Assembly (NCBI RefSeq): GCF_002838835.1
Contig: NZ_NHPP01000013.1
Span: 62,001 to 126,000 of the forward strand
DNA: 64,000 bases
Direction of reading: 5' to 3'
From: Siphonobacter sp. SORGH_AS_0500
GTDB lineage: Bacteria; Bacteroidota; Bacteroidia; Cytophagales; Spirosomataceae
The notes beneath the pieces are model-generated. The model did no database searches. It was not told where the DNA came from and worked only from the letters and a program-made list of their open reading frames with translations. Within the stretch, counting starts at the first letter, position 1; the number at the start of each line of letters is the position of its first letter. Below are positions 63,673 through 64,000 of this stretch, piece by piece. Made by a program: the position numbers and the translations under genes.

Positions 63673-64000
63673 ATGAAACGTCAACTTATTTTAATTGGAG
63701 CCTTAGCTAGTGGATTATTCTTAAGCTCTTGTGCAGGCGTAGATAACTTCTCTAGTAGTCTAAAACGCAGTAACTCGTCTAGGTATGCAAACTCAGACCG
63801 TAACCGGGACGATAGACGCGAGGACAGGAAAGAAGAGCGTCAGGAGCGGAAAGAACGCGAAGAACGTCAGGAAGCCCGCGAGGAACGCCGGGAAGAAGCC
63901 CGGGATTTTCGGGAGGACATGCGAGCAGACGATCGCGACAGCCGTCGATCCGATGATCGTGACAGCAGCCGTAACGACGAAAGAGAAATTCGCAGCGATC
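63673..64000 (+). CDS. Charged lipoprotein, 3' end outside the window
   Basis: From ATG 63673 the frame stays open to 64000 (109 codons). It starts with a lipoprotein signal (MKRQLILIGALASGLFLSSC, Cys at 20) and continues in an Arg/Glu/Asp-rich low-complexity segment (RREDRKEERQERKEREERQE and similar). It is likely anchored to a membrane and perhaps has a larger downstream part. No family is visible; charge blocks may form a helix. It runs off the window. Confidence 0.75.
   Translation, partial: MKRQLILIGALASGLFLSSCAGVDNFSSSLKRSNSSRYANSDRNRDDRREDRKEERQERKEREERQEAREERREEARDFREDMRADDRDSRRSDDRDSSRNDEREIRSD

Overview
The window looks like chromosome from a Bacteroidota bacterium of the order Cytophagales (Spirosomataceae/Cytophagaceae-like). 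The main evidence is the gliding-motility genes gldG and gldE, two secreted proteins with type IX secretion C-terminal tails, a TonB-receptor plus GLPGLI pair, a 29-residue COX24/AURKAIP1-like ribosomal protein, several genes without an ATG start, and almost no Shine-Dalgarno sequences. Base composition is moderate and even. I saw no rRNA, tRNA, CRISPR array, prophage or intact insertion sequence.

Layout. 1-5.3 kb is the end of a surface-polysaccharide cluster (glycosyltransferase, acyltransferase, flippase, Wzi-like outer-membrane protein), all on the minus strand. 5.4-8.7 kb carries upp, a small membrane protein, a repeat-filled gap, a free-methionine-sulfoxide reductase and a LacI-type regulator. 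This regulator is divergent from galK-galT (8.8-11.1 kb). 11.2-13.8 kb has gmk and an ECF sigma/anti-sigma pair. 14-25.7 kb holds central metabolism (pruA, mazG, accD, class II fba), a GH20 hexosaminidase, a secreted protein, a DNA-alkylation-repair gene and a flavin reductase. 25.7-30.5 kb has a second sigma/anti-sigma/surface-protein operon, a Fic remnant with an unusual operator-like array, and gldG. 30.6-39.6 kb is mostly minus-strand housekeeping (gpmI, a low-molecular-weight phosphatase, a DivIC-like protein, eno, udk, PBP4) plus a large secreted metalloprotease. 39.8-56.1 kb has recQ, outer-membrane proteins, redox and hydrolase genes, an HxlR-DoxX pair, adhP, a J-domain-like protein and rng. 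56.3-64 kb has the tiny ribosomal protein, a TPR protein, HU, mutY-ssb-gldE, and assorted small genes up to a lipoprotein cut by the window end.

The most important caution is that five genes (galT, the alkD-like gene, gldG and two outer-membrane proteins) are each broken by one missing base, mostly in short homopolymers, and each is repaired by adding one base. This looks more like residual sequencing error than biology.

The most unusual regulatory sequence is at 28278-28351. Four copies of a roughly 15-bp half-site sit exactly 20 bp apart in alternating orientation, just upstream of a truncated Fic gene. Other structure of note: a YodB-like operator between hxlR and doxX, a 166-bp MITE-like element, REP-like palindromes shared between two distant gaps, a 7-bp tandem array, and a recurring GTTTTGAGTTTAG-type intergenic hairpin family.
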